A stretch of DNA of 64,000 nucleotides, taken from the NCBI GenBank assembly GCA_021399435.1, contig JAJTUP010000044.1, positions 62,001 to 126,000 of the forward strand. The letters are read 5' to 3'. Shown here in pieces: positions 22,907-33,667 of the stretch. A program made the translations under genes and the position numbers. Under the pieces are notes generated by a model. That model was not told the DNA's origin. It saw only the letters and a program-made list of their open reading frames with translations, and did no database searches. The stretch comes from Diaporthe sp. PMI_573. Its lineage: Eukaryota > Ascomycota > Sordariomycetes > Diaporthales > Diaporthaceae. The first letter of the stretch is position 1. The number at the start of each line of letters is the position of its first letter.

Positions 22907-25701
22907 TCAACTTCTGGACTCCAGGGTGCAATCAAAGAAGGACATCTCCTCCCCACCTTCTCCGTTCTCCTCAATGAAAGATTTCACCTCTCGGAGCTTG
23001 TCGTCAACCTGCCGAAGAGTTTTGTCTAGGCTCTGTCTGATCTCGGGGTTAACCTCCGCCCCGCTCCTCAAGGCGCGACGAATGACGTCGAACCGGCTAA
23101 GCCCATTGACAAGCATCATGTCAAATGGCGTCGTCGTGCTTCCCTCCTCGCGGTATCCATTGACGCTCATGCGACTGAGCCCAGGCCGCCCGAAGACCAA
23201 GCCCTGCAGCTCGGCGGCGTACCCGTGGTATGAGAACGCCACGTGCCGGTCGGCAGTGAACATGTCGAGGAACTGCTGCCGACTGAGCGCGTGCGGGTGT
23301 CGTGACTCGGCGGCCAGGACCATTACGTCCGTGACGTTTACGACGCGGACGCGTAGTGCCGGGGCGAGACTCCGTAGGAGCTCGGCCGCTTTGACGACTT
23401 CGAAAGTCACCTCTGCGCCGATGCCGACGAGGACGACGTCTGGCTGCGTCTTGTCGTCGGGGAGGGGGGTCGAGGCGAAGGACCAGATGGAGGCTCCGAC
23501 GCGGCAGTGCTCTGCGGCTTGTTCGGGGGTGAGGTACGCTGCTGTGGGCTGCTTCGATCCAATGACTAGGTTGACATAGTTTCTAGACCCGAGACAGTGG
23601 TGAATGGTGCTCAGGAAGCAGTTGGCATCCGGGGGGAGATATACCTGTGTCGTGTGTAGTGTTAGCGAAAACAAAAGAAGAAGAAGAAGATGCGGCGGAA
23701 AGACGAGATGCGGAGGAAAAGGGGAAAAGAAGGGAACGCACCCTCGCAGCTTCAGCTTTGAGATTCATTACCGCGCCGATAAAGGATGGATTCTGGTGGG
23801 AAAATCCATTATGCTCCTGACGGGCCCATGTGCTGGTCTCGATATAGTTGATAGAAGCCAGGTCGCCGCGCCAATCGACATGCTGCGCAATCTTATTGAA
23901 CTTGGCGTACTGCACCATCATAGTGTGCACAATACCCAAAAACGACTCATAGCTCGGGAACAGTGCGTGGCGCCCGGTGAGGGTGTACCCCTGCATGAAC
24001 CCCTGGCAAGCGTGCTCCGACAGGATCTCGATGACCCTCCCGCCGCGGGCGCGAGCCTCGTCATCCCACTGAAAGTTGCGGCTGGTGTCTTGGAGAACGG
24101 CGCCCAGCTTATTGCTTTCCAGCTCGTCGGGAGAGAAGATGCGGAACGTTGAGGGGTTGAGCTCGATGACTCGCTTGAGGAAATCGGCCGCCACTTTCGT
24201 CTCGCTCGCTTGTGTTCCTGGCTTGACTGCGTACGGTTTCCAGTCCGGGAGGTCAATGGGAGTCAGGGGGTCGTAGATGGCCTTGAGCTGGCCAATCTTC
24301 TTGCCGTCGTTTTGGGGAATCGCACGAAGAATGCTCTCGCTCGGCTTGCCCTCTCCGGTGATGAGCTTTTGGATGTTGTAATGCTTCAGCCAATGTTTCA
24401 GCTCCAGTAGGTGAGACTCGTCTAATTTGGCCTTGGCCAGCGGCACTTGATGCGATTTGAATGAGCCTTCCACGATCTGGCCATCTACCTTCTTGGGCCC
24501 TCCCCACCCCTTGGGCGTGCGCAATACGAGCATCGGCCAACGAGGCTTGATTATGGGGTTACCTGACCTCGCGGCTTTTGAATCCGCTTGATCTCACTTA
24601 GTGCCCATTCCAGCGCATTCGAGAGCTGTTCGTCGATGCTGAGCAAATCGTCGACAATGCAGACTTGGTACCCGTATCCGGTGAAAAGGGAGACAATTTC
24701 CTTGTCGTCCATACAGCCGAAGATGGTGCGCTCGCTGATCTTGAAGCCGTTGACGTGGAGAATGGGAATCACAGCGCCCGACTCTGCCGGGTCGATATAT
24801 TTGATAGCATGCCAGGCACTTTGTTATCGTAAGTAAAGAGAGCAAAGCCTCAACCGGACCGCCGGGTCAAGCTAGGAATATGAAATCACACAGGTGTACA
24901 TACCCTGCTGTCGGGCCGCTCTCGGCCTCTCCGTCGCCGATGATCGCAGTAACAATCAAATCTGGGCTGTCCATTACTGCGCCGTACGCCACGGCTAGAG
25001 CGTAGCCTAGCTCTCCTCCCTCATGGATGGAGCCAGGGCTTTCAGAATTGATGTGGCTGTGCTCGCATGAGGCGACACGGGCGAGTTAGCCTTGTGGTTT
25101 AGTTCCAAGGGGGAAGAGGGAGACAAAGAGAAAGGCACAGGGAATGCTATCGATACGGACCTTGGAAAGCCTCCTGGGAGGGAAAATTCGGAAATGAGGC
25201 GGCGGAGACCTTGTCTATCGAGATCGTATCGTCCGGGGTAGAACTTCTCGAGAGAACCTTCCAGCCAGAGTGAGGCGAGAGCCGCAGGAGCACCGTGACC
25301 AGGCCCAATGACGTAGATCATGTCCAGATTGTGGTTTGCGAATCAGTAGGTTGAGATGCGACCACACGAGAATAAGTCCAGGACATGTCCCCCAATGGCC
25401 GAGCAGACGAGGCTTCACATGATCAAACGTCAATTCTGATTCCAGAAGCTCGTTGTCCCGCAGAAAGATCATGGCTGGAGGTCACTGCATTAACACAAGT
25501 AAATTTGCATAGCCAACACGCCAGGTGGTATCTCGTACCCGCAGCAATATAGCCCGCTGCATTCTGAAAGTCCTGTAAAGACTTGGCCACGTCCTCGTCG
25601 AGAGGTTTCCGCGGGAGCTTGAAAGCGAGATCCAACAAGTCATCAGGGAGCTGAGACGGCAGTGCAGGAGGGTTTGGCTGCTTGATAATTTCGCTGGGCA
25701 T
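22907..25701 (-). CDS. xpkA: Xylulose-5-phosphate/fructose-6-phosphate phosphoketolase (two frame breaks)
   Basis: This ThDP enzyme cleaves xylulose 5-phosphate with phosphate to acetyl phosphate and glyceraldehyde 3-phosphate. Exons are 25539-25701, 25161-25474, 24904-25056, 23742-24818 and 22907-23644, about 814 aa once two one-base errors are allowed for. Signatures include [53 protein letters not shown], the ThDP/Mg loop [19 protein letters not shown] and [17 protein letters not shown]. One base is extra at about 25332-25336, inside RKHNLDMIY. One A is missing from a run at about 24576-24579, inside IQKAARSG. The splice phases on either side agree only if those bases are corrected. The protein is otherwise fully conserved, so sequence error is likelier than loss. 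The start [12 protein letters not shown] is the first ATG, at 25701. Confidence 0.93.
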
Positions 25702-26191
25702 AATGGATGATGCACCTGGCGATTGGACGACCGTAGGGATGAATGTTCCAGGTCTTTAATCCTCCGCCGCTCAGAAGGAGGAGTTGTTTAGACAGAAGTG
25801 GTAAGAATTAGGAAAATGGTGGTTAAGTTGCTGGACTTCGGGTCTTTGGTACTTGGGCGCGAAAATAGGGAGGAAGATGTTTGCTAATGAGTAATAACCT
25901 CTTATGGGAAAACAATATAGCTAAACTCGACTGTGCTTTGACATGGCGAACCAGTTTTAACCGTTCACGTGATGTAGAAACAGGGCGACTGGTCTATGAC
26001 GTTGTACTGACGAAAATAACAAGAATGCGGATATTCGCATCCAGAAAAACGGATGGTGCATCCACGATTTGCTGATTAAGCAGTGGCCCAGCAGCTACAG
26101 CCAATCAGAGCCCGCCATTTACCCCACTCTAAACCTTACATCACCAACCCGTAGTGCTTTTTGCAGCTATAACCACCAGTGCCCTACGCAC
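25702..26191. other. Phosphoketolase promoter region; left flank of a hAT element
   Basis: No open frame of note. If the neighbouring LINE and GH31 fragment once continued past the hAT insertion, their missing parts should lie here, but nothing resembling either was found. Confidence 0.5.
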
Positions 26192-26206
26192 TAGGGATGC
26201 GTTTTT

Positions 26207-26277
26207 GACGTCATAAACCCCAAGTTACCAATTGACGTCATAAACCCCAACTGACAAGTAATTTACCGTCATAAACC
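26207..26277. repeat. Left subterminal repeats of the 26-kb hAT
   Basis: GACGTCATAAACC occurs at 26207-26219 and 26234-26246, with a third, shorter copy (CCGTCATAAACC) ending at 26277. The GACGTCA core is palindromic. These are likely transposase-binding sites. Confidence 0.7.
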
Positions 26278-26433
26278 TCCTTCCTAACTGGGTTTAGTGA
26301 GTATCCCAAAAGGGGTTGGGGTGGGGGACGACCATGAGTTGTTGCGACCCCTGAGGAGGCTTTATCACCCCCCGATGTTGCTGTTGAGATTTCTTCACCG
26401 ACAACAACTATTTATGGTCATTACTGAGTCAAT

Positions 26434-28373
26434 ATGACCAATCGGGGAGGTCGTCCTAAACTTCATGGCATTGACGAATATTTCCGGCCGGCTTCGGAAG
26501 AGGGCTTTACTCTGAACCGTGTAGTCTGCAAGCTGCCAAGCTCTGCTCAAAGACTATGGCGAAGCACACCTCCAAACAACTTCGACACCTTCACACGCAA
26601 TGCACCGCATATCGACAGCTTCATGAAGTCATTCCCAGCCGACAACCGCTCATCAACACTAAGCTGGATAGTGTTAGCAAAGCATCTAAGGATGCATTGG
26701 ACCGTCAAGCCGCCGTCGCAGTCTTTACCTCCGGCAAACCCTATTCCCTCTATGAAGAGCCTGAGACACTGAAACTATTCCAAATGCTAAATTCGGCATA
26801 TAAACCTCCAGATCGCAATCGAATTGCCTCATTCCTCGACCCTGTCTACCTGGACCATCAGCAACGTGTCAAGGCTCTTCTGGACGAGGCCCCGCATCTC
26901 AACGTCATATTCGATGCCTCCGATGATATCTCAAGCAACCGAATTATCAATATATCCATTGAGATTCCTAGTTCAGTTGCATTTTACTGGACGACAATCG
27001 ATACCAAAGATCATGATCACACGGCATTGACGACCTTGAGCCTTATCAAGCCATCTCTTCTTGAAATATTCGGACACGATTTCTCGCGGCTGAATGCTAT
27101 CTGTACAGATACATGTAGCACAATGAGAAAGCTTCATCGAGAAATGAAGGCGCTGCCAGAGTTCAGCCACTGCCTTTATATCTTGTGCGATTCTCACGGA
27201 CTTCAATTGCTTATCAAAGACATTGTGGAGTCGAAGCGGTGGATGCCAATTCTTGGGAAGGCTACTTTTCTCATTGCCTTCTTTAAGAAAGCCAAATTGC
27301 AGTTGTCAAGGCTTCGCATTCATCAGCAGGAATGCTACGGGCAGCGCAAGGCGTTCATTACTGCTGCAATCACACGCTGGGGAACACAACTTGCTGCTGT
27401 TAAGTCTGTGTTTGACAACAAAGACGCCCTTCGAGCTTTCGCACGCGATCCAGTTATTCTCAACGGAATGAAGCAGGTAATTGTCAAAGAGGAGGAACAA
27501 GTGACACAGTCAAGTCTACATCAGGTGATATCATATATCAATGATCTCGAATTTTGGGCCAATCTGGAAATGTTATTCAAAGTTCTTCAGCCGATTGGCC
27601 ATGCCCAAGCCAACTCAGAACGCGACCGCGCGGGTCTTGGCGAGGTTATTCCATGTTGGCTATCCATTCAGGCTTCATGGGACGCATTGGAAAAGGCTGG
27701 TCAAGACCCACTAATAAACTACCAAGAACTGAAAGCGTTACGAAAGCAACGGTTTGACGCGCAAACGGACGACATACACTACATGGCCTTTGCTTTGGAC
27801 CCTGCCACTACCGACCCGAAGCACCATTTGTTGACCACAGACATTGTCAGAAGAGCACACAACTTTCTTGAGGACAACACCAACGAGGAATACGGCAATA
27901 TCTTCCGGGAGTTTTGTCAATTTAGGGCTCGGGAGGGCAACCTCTTTGGCCCAGGAAGTCGCATATACAGAGCAGCATCCGAGGGCACTCCACACCACCA
28001 ACACGTCCTTGACAGTTGGCGGTATCTTCATTCTATGAATGTATCACTCGCTGCATTGGCCAAACGAGTCCTGGGCGCTTTGGCTAATTCCGTACCTTCT
28101 GAGAGATCTTTTTCCACGATCAATTTCCTCCACAACAAGATTCGCAATCGTCTTACTGTCACTAGCACCAATAAATTGACATTCATATATATGAATAGTC
28201 GGGTGTTAAGAAGACTTGAGACGGCCCAAGAGACACCTTGGAGAATGCCGAGCGGCCAATCCTGGGAGACGGCTGACGTGAAGTTGCTCTTAGAGCTCGA
28301 GGACGACTTCCAGGACTGCATTTTTGTAGATGCAGGCACGGACGCAGAGACAGAGTCTGTTTATTCACGTTGA
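26434..28373 (+). CDS. hAT transposase, BED finger frameshifted
   Basis: The main frame (from the ATG at 26556 to 28373, 605 aa) contains the hAT core: LNVIFDASDDIS (first Asp), LNAICTDTCSTMRKLH (second Asp region), a SRLRIHQQECYG helix and TRWGTQLAAVKSVF. It ends in the hATC dimerisation domain ALANSVPSERSFSTINF. The true N-terminus starts at the ATG at 26434 (MTNRGGRPKLHGIDEYF) in another frame. The two frames meet in the BED zinc finger, at the Cys-x2-Cys, where an 8-base near-duplicate (CTGCAAG then CTGCCAAG, about 26528-26542) breaks the frame. The element is therefore probably non-autonomous unless translation from 26556 is enough for activity. Confidence 0.85.
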
Positions 28374-28620
28374 AATGTAAATAGGTTGGCTTTCGAGATA
28401 TATAATATTATCGTATTGAAGTAGCAAGTCTGGGAGTTTTGGCGAAGAAACGAGCACGGAGCCGTTGCACGGGGGTATGGACCTCTTGTACCCGCACAGC
28501 CAATTTTGGTGTGATCGGTACCTCATCCCCGACGAATACCAATGACACCAGACTGTATGTGCGTATATCATTCCACCGACGCCGTTTCGTAGTCACCAAA
28601 TAGTACTTGGAAGCACGTGA

Positions 28621-28661
28621 TAAATGACGCGTCATAAACCTCGGGTTTATGACCGTCATTT
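28621..28661. repeat. Inverted repeat near the hAT right end
   Basis: AAATGACGCGTCATAAACC is followed after three bases by GGTTTATGACCGTCATTT, which pair almost perfectly (about 18 bp arms). The arms contain the same GTCATAAACC word as the left end. Confidence 0.8.
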
Positions 28662-28714
28662 ACCTAGGGGTTTTGGTAATTTACCTCCTGGTAATTTACC
28701 TCGAGGCATCCCTA

Positions 28715-30431
28715 CCTGCAGCAGTATCAGTGCTTGTTCGGCTGACCTTCGCTTCCTTGCCCCGAAGTGGTTTGCAGGCAGCAGTCCATAGCTTTCCACT
28801 ACATAGGATACCCGCTCTGCAACGGCTGCCTCGAGTATCTTGCCCAGTGTTGACAGCAGGGATATCGGTCTCCATGCCTTGGCCACTGTGTAGTCTCCCT
28901 TGTCTGCTTTCTTTAGCGGGATGATCTTCGCACTCCTCCACTGGTGGGGTACCACACCGTCCCTGAGGGAAGTGTCGAAAAGGTGCAAGACACGGTATCT
29001 AACCACTGGCCAAAGCTGTTTCCACACCATTGCTGGCAGACCATCCTCTCCAGGTGCTTTCCAAGGTTTCGCTGCTAGCACTTTTTCTTCAACTTCCTCC
29101 ATGGTGAGGTCTGGCATGTGCACTTCCGTCCGTTGCGGTCGCTCGCCTTCATCGTCAATCTTAGCCGGCAACGGGGGGAAGAACGTGCTGAGCAGCTCCT
29201 CTGCCTGCTCCACCGTATCTTCCGTGGTGGAACCGTCTTCCCTCTTCAAAGGGGGCACCCTGTCGTCCATAACACCTGTTTCCGGTTTTAAGTACTTGGC
29301 CGCCTTCCATATGTTGACATCTTCTGCCAGGAAGTCGTCCCAGTGCAGTTTTTTCTGTTTCCGGATGGCATCATGGTACTCCTTGGATGCTTCCTTGGCC
29401 CGTCTTTCCAGGTCGGGCCTCACTTGGCCTGCTCGCCGCTGTGCCCTGGCCTGATTTCGCCAGAATGTGTACACCCGCCGAAGTCCTGTCAAATCCTTCG
29501 TCCACCAGCGCTTCGCGTACGGTACTGGTTGTGCTCGGGGTGTCAGATCGTGGATCGCCTCGAGGACGACCCTCATTAACTGGTCTGTCTGCTCCTGCAC
29601 ACCGACAGTCCAGGGGAGCTCTCGGAGATTTTTCTTCACCCTGGTTCTGATTGTTGTCCATGGTGCGTTCTTGAACGACAGTCTTTCCGTGACAATCCGA
29701 TCAGGCATCGCGAGATCGAACGTCGTTTGGATCGCCCGGTGGTCCGATCCGTGTTCTGTCGGGTGTATGGAGCACGTCACCATTTCGTCTGCCAGTTTTG
29801 CCGTCGCCAGCATCAGGTCGATTGTGCTTTCCTTGTCGGGGCCTTGCCATGTCTTTGTGCCTCTCGGGAGGAGGCTGCATAGGCCGTGCTCGTTCATGAC
29901 GTCGATAATCGGTTCGGCCTCGCCTTGCCTTGCCAAGGCCACGTCGTCTCCTCCCCATAGCCGGTCGTGCTGATTAAAATCTCCGGCCAGAATGACGTCC
30001 ACCGCCATCCCTGACCTGCTCCTGAGGTCGAGGATCACCTGGTGCAGGGTATGGCATGTATTTCGAAGAGCCTGGGGCTTGCGTCCCGGCACATACACTG
30101 ACACAACCAACATTATTCGGTCCGGAAGTCGTATGGCTGCTGCTGTCAAGTCCGAGGACTGTATTGGTACTTGGTCGGCCCCCAAGTCCCTATTCACCCA
30201 CAACATGCTCCGGATCGGCCATCTGCCATCTCTCCAAATCGTAGGGACCATTTTAATCCATCTGGGATGCCCCATAGGGACTGTTAATAGTTTGCCGTCA
30301 CTTTTCCATGCCTGTGGTTCTTGGACTGCCACAACTGCAAAATCCTGGAGTCGCGTATCGTTCATTAGGCTCTCGTGTACCGTGTCCTGTTTTCTTACAT
30401 TCAGTTGGATGACCTGGAATATTCTACTCAT
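28715..30431 (-). CDS. LINE ORF2: endonuclease and truncated reverse transcriptase
   Basis: The frame starts at the ATG at 30431 (MSRIFQVIQLNVRKQD), four bases upstream of the ORF1 stop codon, giving the overlap ATGAGTAG that is typical of termination-reinitiation. The N-terminal domain is an apurinic-type endonuclease: AVVAVQEPQAW (catalytic Glu), VILAGDFNQHD, then HPTEHGSDHRAI near its end. The reverse transcriptase begins at KAPGEDGLPAMVWKQLWP and continues to WRPISLLSTLGKILEAAVAE and HFGARKRRSAEQALILLQ. There the LINE sequence ends. The frame runs 59 bases further into the hAT before a stop at 28656. The palm-domain motifs with catalytic aspartates are absent, so this copy cannot transpose on its own. 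Confidence 0.92.
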
Positions 30432-31734
30432 GCCGAGTAGGGTAGAGTTTCGGGCAGCTGCGACTGAACGACTCGTGCGGTCCACCACAGGGTACGCACT
30501 TGGGTACCTGCGTCTGGCACTCACTATGATGGTGGTCTTCGGCAGCGCACCTCGCACATACCCGATTCTTGCTGCACGAGAAAGCCTTGTGGCCGAGCTC
30601 CTGGCAGTTGTAGCATTGTATCGGTCCGGCTCTCCGCTCGAACACGCTAGTGTACGCCGATTCACCCGCTGCAAGGAAGTAGCGTTCTTGTAGGAGTCTC
30701 CTGGCATCGCTGTTCTTGGTGAGGTATACCACCATGGATCCATATGCTTTCGCGTTGTCCTTTCGACTCAACCAGGCCATCTTGGCAATTTGAACTTCAT
30801 TCTCTTGGCCCAAAGCGTCCATCGCTCCAGGAAGGACCTTGCCTTCCTGGTCGAGAACGGCAGCACGGTTGATATTGTCAACTTTGACTGGGTACAGTTG
30901 GTCTCGGAGCACTCTTGCACCTGGAGCCTTCTTGGCCTCGATGATCGCCTTGATCCTCTTCAGTTCTTCCTCGTTCCTACCAATCACCCTCAGGCGGTTG
31001 GTATTCCGTCCATCTTTGGTGACTGCAACACATCGCCAACTCGGCTGGTCGCTGGACATTCGCATTTCCTGTTCAACGGTTTTGCGAATCATTGCCGGTG
31101 TAGCGTCTCCAATGTGATCCTCGGGCACCCTGGATGTGTCCACTGTGCAGAACACCGGCTTTGGAGTCGCCGATCGGGCCGTAGATGGAGATTGGATGGG
31201 AGTACTAACGGGTGTCATTCTGGCCGCGTCTGCATATGTCCGGCCCGGCGATCGTGGTGCCTGAGCCTTACTCAGTGTATCCAGCTGTAGTCGGGTCTGC
31301 TCCAGCTTGTCGCAAACCTGGGTAAGCTGCTGTCGGACTTGCGATAATTCTTGTGCCATCTGGGCCGTAGTCCTAGTAACTTCCTCAGCCATGCGGTCCC
31401 TAAGCTTAGCAAACTCGAGCTGAAATTCCGCCTTCATCGATTCCATTCTCTTATTGAAATCTTGTTCCAGGAGTCGTTTTAGGCTCTGGGCAACCTCGCT
31501 CATGCTACCAGCTGCCTTAGGCGCGGCCCGTTTCTTAGCTCGGGTATGACTCGGAGTTCCCTCACTGCTCTCCTCTTCCTGCCATTCCATAGCACCTTTT
31601 TGCTGCTTGGATTCCAACGCCCTCGTCGTTCTGGTCCTTTTACGCAGGGGACGATGACATCCCCCGCCCGGAACATCCTGTTCGCCTTCCATGACGACAA
31701 TGACGTCTGATGCGGGGTTCGCAACACCAGACAT
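30424..31734 (-). CDS. LINE ORF1: gag-like RNA-binding protein
   Basis: A 436-residue intact frame. The N-terminus is charged, with a basic stretch LRKRTRTTRALESKQQK. A long heptad-rich coiled coil follows (residues about 80-160, EVTRTTAQMAQELSQVRQQL). The C-terminus carries zinc knuckles: CYNCQELGHKAFSC, CARCAAEDHHHSEC and CVPCGGPHESFSRSC. Such proteins coat the LINE RNA and help reverse transcription. The stop overlaps the ORF2 start by eight bases. Confidence 0.92.
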   Translation of the reverse strand: MSGVANPASDVIVVMEGEQDVPGGGCHRPLRKRTRTTRALESKQQKGAMEWQEEESSEGTPSHTRAKKRAAPKAAGSMSEVAQSLKRLLEQDFNKRMESMKAEFQLEFAKLRDRMAEEVTRTTAQMAQELSQVRQQLTQVCDKLEQTRLQLDTLSKAQAPRSPGRTYADAARMTPVSTPIQSPSTARSATPKPVFCTVDTSRVPEDHIGDATPAMIRKTVEQEMRMSSDQPSWRCVAVTKDGRNTNRLRVIGRNEEELKRIKAIIEAKKAPGARVLRDQLYPVKVDNINRAAVLDQEGKVLPGAMDALGQENEVQIAKMAWLSRKDNAKAYGSMVVYLTKNSDARRLLQERYFLAAGESAYTSVFERRAGPIQCYNCQELGHKAFSCSKNRVCARCAAEDHHHSECQTQVPKCVPCGGPHESFSRSCPKLYPTRHE

Positions 31735-31949
31735 CCACCAGTGGCCAGAATCTCCGCCAAGCGGCCACCAGGTATTTCAAAGGTTGTAAAGAAGATAAAA
31801 AATTTAGATTCGAGATCCGAAACCAAATCGTTATTATTCCAATCTTTGTTGTCAGATGTGACGGGTAGCCAAGAGGTGTGTGCCTGAGGCATCAATATGT
31901 CCGTCATGACAAAACCAGCCCCCTAACGGTGGGGTCGCACTAGAGTCCG

Positions 31950-32501
31950 AACCACATCCCCGTGCTGGCGCGGGCCGGCAGTGCCCTGCCCGTGGGCAAG
32001 AACCGCCACACGACCTCGTCTCCCAGCGCCAATCCTGAATTCCCGCACGAGGAGAAGGATGATTGGCGTGGGGTGGAGATATATCCGCCTCCAACCGACC
32101 AGGCCCACCTACCAGACGGCAGCCCGCGCAAGGAAGTCTTCGAGACCAACTGGTTCGAAGACGACGGCGTCAGTGCTGCACACATCGCTGATATCCAGCG
32201 CTGCGCCATCACCCTGGAGTACACCGTGCACCTCGACTCTGACAGAAATACCGCGGGCGACGCTGGCATTGACATTAAATGTACGATCAAGGGAACTGGC
32301 AAAAGAGGAAACGGGGGGACGGGGTTGACGTGGCAGCCTCTCTGGCTCGACAACGGACTCGACATTGTGTTGCCCCCGGGCCTCAGCATCGAGGTCAATG
32401 GCGCAGTAGATGTGTCTGAGGCCAGGAGCGGCTCTGAAGTCTACGCCAGTGAGGGCAGAAATATATGGAATATTCCTGTAGCGAGGGAGTGGTCGACATG
32501 A
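31950..32501 (+). pseudogene. GH31 glycoside hydrolase, orphan C-terminal fragment
   Basis: From about 31950 the frame reads NHIPVLARAGSALPVGKN, the strand after the catalytic barrel of GH31 alpha-glucosidases/xylosidases (H-I-P-V-x-x-R-x-G). It continues SPRKEVFETNWFEDDGVSAA, the conserved E-D-D-G turn of the C-terminal beta-sandwich, and ends IWNIPVAREWST with a stop at 32499-32501. A stop (TAG at 31941) lies just upstream in the same frame, where the LINE 5' end begins. The N-terminal domain and the whole catalytic barrel are missing, and they are not found on the other side of the transposon island. The fragment is about 180 residues of a family that is usually 650-900 aa. It appears to be a gene destroyed by transposon insertion and deletion. 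Confidence 0.75.
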
Positions 32502-33667
32502 CCGTCTCATGCAGAGAAGAGGTCGATGGATCGAGACGAAGGAAAGCTCATCCTCGTCAAGGTCGCTGAAGCATGCAGCTACATAGTTGTCAAGTATCCA
32601 GGCAAATGATAACGAATCGTCGAATCGCGAGCGTGACATGGAATGTGCTGGCGCGTCGGCTGGTTCGTACCCCAAGAAGCCCTCTTATATTGGTCTTCTC
32701 TCTCCTGTCGATGAATTATGCTTGGACAAAATCCGTACCGTGGACTGAGGTAATTCTTTGCAGGGATACGCCACCGCGCTATTGACTCTGAGCCTGGTAT
32801 CCTTGCATTTGTTCTATCCAGGCCGTCTGGATGTGTGCCCAGTGCAATGGGGTTGGCAAGCAGAGGCCTGGCGGTCAGCCGGTTGAGGCTAATGCCCACA
32901 GAGACAAACCACCAAGGACAAGGATTCCTATTAGCAGGGAGGCAACGTCTGAGTGAAGGTCCAGAACGTCTGCGCTCACCCCGGGCCTTGTGAGGAGCGC
33001 GAGGCGGGTAGTATTTTACCAAGCATCGCCTAGACAACAATAGTGCCAGTACCATTGACAGGTGCAGATAGACTAAGCAGACCAATCCGCTCCCAACGCC
33101 CCGACTTGGCTCCACATCATGCAGACATCGTTAACATCGTACAGCGGCGGTGAACGGTGATTATGGATCGACACTCGCCCACTTGGTGCAGGCTGCGAGC
33201 CTCGTGCAGTCACTCACAGCGCAGGAGATGCTGGACCGCATGAGCAGCAATTTGACTGGCCACAGGCCACTCGACAAGGTCGCGCCGGTGAAGAGAAGTA
33301 CATGCAGAGTATTTGCTGGTGTGGCAGTCCAAGCGTGGCCATGTAACCTATATCCCTAGAGGTACATACCATGGCGTCAGGTGATGACCCTGGCAAGTAC
33401 GACCATATGGGAACTGAAGCCACGGGAAGATGGGTGCCCTGATAAGTACATTGGTTGGACAAGTGACAACCAAGAAAAGATGATCACTTAGGAAGGATAT
33501 GAACAAGGATAAAGCAGGGGCATGTTCACAATAAATCCAAGTATTGGCAGATATATTGTCAGGCAAGGGATCCGGCGTGGTCATCGTCCTGGTCAAGGGC
33601 CGGCACCACAGGCTAGACGCAATGTGCCAACGACCCAGGCTCAGATTCACCAGCTACCGGGTGATGT
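32502..33667. other. No supported gene
   Basis: A 178-residue minus-strand frame (32579-33115) has no recognisable domain and is rich in Arg and Pro, as chance frames are. Nothing else was supported between the GH31 relic and the gatB 3' end. Confidence 0.5.

Larger units (their letters stand above)
26192..28714 (+). mobile_element. hAT transposon, about 2.5 kb, 9-bp terminal inverted repeats
   Basis: The ends are TAGGGATGC (26192-26200) and its inverse GCATCCCTA (28706-28714). Subterminal repeats of GTCATAAACC occur at the left (26210, 26237 and 26268) and the right (28631 and inverted at 28644). TAATTTACC words are shared by both ends. The element carries one transposase gene on the plus strand. 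The flanking 8-mers, CTACGCAC on the left and CCTGCAGC on the right, do not match, so no target duplication survives. The right end lies directly against a LINE cut off inside its reverse transcriptase, which suggests a deletion or rearrangement next to the element. Confidence 0.8.
28715..31930 (-). mobile_element. Tad-type LINE retrotransposon, 3' part missing
   Basis: The element lies on the minus strand with two long intact frames: ORF1 (gag-like, CCHC knuckles) and ORF2 (endonuclease plus the start of reverse transcriptase). The 5' end falls between about 31735 and 31950, where GH31 coding sequence begins. The 3' side stops abruptly at 28714, at the inverted repeat of the hAT. Most of the reverse transcriptase, including the YxDD box, and everything downstream are gone. 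The lack of stops suggests a young copy. No target-site duplication can be defined because one end is lost. Confidence 0.85.

Noticed and set aside
31962..32501. Complete small secreted or unknown gene
   Set aside because: The sequence is the GH31 C-terminal domain without its barrel and without an ATG, so it is a fragment.
32579..33115. Minus-strand frame of 178 codons
   Set aside because: No domain, no splice logic, Arg/Pro-rich; treated as chance.
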